Below the pieces are notes generated by a model. It had not been told where the DNA came from. It searched no databases and was given only the letters and a program-made list of their open reading frames with translations. Below are positions 62,520-64,000 of a DNA stretch of 64,000 nt, piece by piece. Within the stretch, counting starts at the first letter, position 1. Every line of letters begins with the position of its first letter. Location: NCBI GenBank assembly GCA_023846275.1, contig CM043871.1:35907747-35971746 (forward strand), written 5' to 3'. The DNA is from Vanilla planifolia. Its lineage: Eukaryota > Streptophyta > Magnoliopsida > Asparagales > Orchidaceae. The position numbers and the translations under genes were made by a program.

Positions 62520-64000
62520 TGTTATACCCAGTAAAAAAATTTTTATATTAATCTTTAATAAATTAATTTTTGGCTTGGATGATTTCAGATCGACAGTAGG
62601 ATGAGCCAGGAGCTCAATTAGAGGCTATTGGAATTTCTGAAATTTCTGGGGATTTTTCGGAGCACCGAGGTAATTTTTAAGTAATTTTCCCTGTTTATTT
62701 GGATTTATTGGATTTTTGGAAATTCGAAAATCAATTATAATCGGTTATTTTAAAACCGAAAATTTATTTTTATCGCGCGTGAACCGGACCGGAACGGTTC
62801 AGCGGAGGCGGAGGCGGTTCGCCGAGTTAGTTTGCGCGTGCGTTCTGATAAGCGGATCGGACGGTCGTGATCGACGGTTGGGATTGAACCGGCTGATCGG
62901 GTGCTTACCGTGTCTATAGCGTGTCGACAGCGCGTATCGGGTGCTTACCGTGTCGAAAGCGTGTCAACGGTGCGTAGTGGATTTTCACCGTGTCGGCCAG
63001 AAATATAAAACCCTCGCGAAACGATTAGGGTTCGTTCGACCGACCGATAGAGAGATTTTTCCGGCGTACGGCGCGTGATTCCGGCGGCCTGGCAAGAGGC
63101 TTTTTGTGCCTGGAGATTCACGGGAACGCGAAGAGTCGATTGATACCGGATTCGTTCGGTGAGGAGCTGCGGCGAGCTGCGGACGAAGTTCACCGTCGCC
63201 GGCGTCGTTGAGGTAGGAAATTCGGTTTAAATTCGTTATTTAATAGAAAATTAAAAGCATGAAATATTTTGCTTAATGAAAACGAGCATGTGGATGAAAA
63301 AAATTCGGATTTAATTGAACGCTATTCGTTATCTTTTGCAATTTCGGAATTTCTGGAATATTTCCCATTTCGCCGAAAAATTTGTTAATGCTTAGGAGCA
63401 TGTTAGGAAATTGTTCTCCTTGTTCGCAGTCGTCGGAAATCGACGGAAGGATCGTACTGGTCGGCGGTGGCGGCGGCTAGGGTTTCGCGGGCGCCGGGCG
63501 GAGGAAGGAGATGGATTAGGATTAGTTAATTAGTTAATAATTAATCGTAAATTAATTAATTAACAATTATTAACTGAAATTGACGAGGATAGAGAGAAGC
63601 GGAAGGATTTATAATTCGGAAATTAATTCCGAATTTACGGAAATGATTTATTTAATTTTAATGCGGCGCGGAAGAGGAAAAACGGGAAAATTTAATTCGG
63701 AAATTTAATCCGAATTTTCGGAAAAATAATTTGCAGAATATTTAATTCGGAAATTAATCCAAATTTTTGGAAAAAGGACATAAGTGGAATTTAAATTCGG
63801 AAACTATTCCGAATTGCAAAAAAAAATGGATAAAGACGGAAATTGATTACGGAATTTAAAAATTTCCTGAAGTAGGGAAAAATGTTAACAGTGACGACAG
63901 TACAGTTGAAAACAGTCATACAGAGGTATGGTACATAGATGCTACCAGAACAGTCAGTAACTGGTATAGTTGTATTGCTTGGATGGCAAAGGGCATGGAT
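62520..64000 (+). mobile_element. LTR, incomplete at window end (same family as 52085-55011)
   Basis: Begins tgttatacccagtaaa and follows 52085 onward: ggcttggatgatttcagatc, gtaggatgagccaggagctc, and ggggatttttcggagca occur in the same order, as do the later 'ggtaggaaattc' and 'ccggcggcc' regions. It carries a 40-bp tandem pair (62898, 62938) and a TATA box (tataaaaccctcg) near 63005 upstream of 'gattagggttcg'. The 5-bp sequence before it is catta, which would be the expected target duplication on the far side. Whether it is solo or part of a full element cannot be told, since its end is outside the window. Confidence 0.9.

Noticed and set aside
1-64000. CRISPR arrays, bacterial-type operons, or phage genes
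   Set aside because: No spaced identical short repeats and no clustered same-strand genes were found; the repeats present are transposon LTRs, satellites or minisatellites.

Overview
The window looks like intergenic and transposon-rich chromosomal DNA of a flowering plant. The evidence is a plant BAHD acyltransferase gene, a chloroplast-type peptide deformylase with plant-like introns, Ty3-gypsy elements primed by initiator-Met tRNA, long-LTR remnants and L1-type LINEs whose ORF1 carries a DUF4283-like domain. The contrast between a very GC-rich intronless coding region and AT-rich flanks, and the wording of the deformylase (closest to rice as I remember it), lean towards a monocot. The species cannot be fixed from sequence alone.

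Layout. 1-5000 and 15200-19270 are two copies of one long direct repeat. The second lies immediately 3' of the only clearly intact gene, a clade-V BAHD acyltransferase at 13806-15116, so the window probably opens just past the stop of an upstream paralogue in a tandem array of about 15.2 kb period. Between them lie LTR-like debris (about 4.85-8.4 kb), a degenerate satellite of about 285-bp units (8.4-9.9 kb) and a segment repeated at 37.7-39.2 kb. 19.7-23.7 kb (minus strand) holds decayed gypsy pol and LINE ORF2 relics. 24071-33122 is a young chromodomain-type Ty3-gypsy element with 1199-bp LTRs, disabled by stop codons and by a 1.94-kb solo LTR inserted in its integrase. 33-41 kb is mostly featureless AT-rich DNA.

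41.3-46.7 kb is the most unusual part. A truncated CDC20-like pseudogene, an exon-like fragment duplicated in tandem, and a PDF1B-like deformylase gene whose last exon I cannot find are packed together between two direct repeats of about 210 bp. This resembles gene-fragment capture by a transposon, but I could not prove it. 48.4-50.1 kb is a second copy, in inverted orientation, of the gypsy relic at 20 kb. 52085-55011 is a solo LTR with a perfect 5-bp target duplication. 55.4-61.6 kb is a nearly full-length but mutated L1-type LINE on the minus strand. 62520 to the end is the start of another LTR of the same family as the solo LTR.

Functionally, only the BAHD enzyme (acylation in phenolic or polyamine metabolism) and possibly the deformylase (N-formyl removal in plastids) look like host genes. 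Everything else recognised is mobile DNA, gene fragments or repeats. I found no operon-like or convincingly new system.
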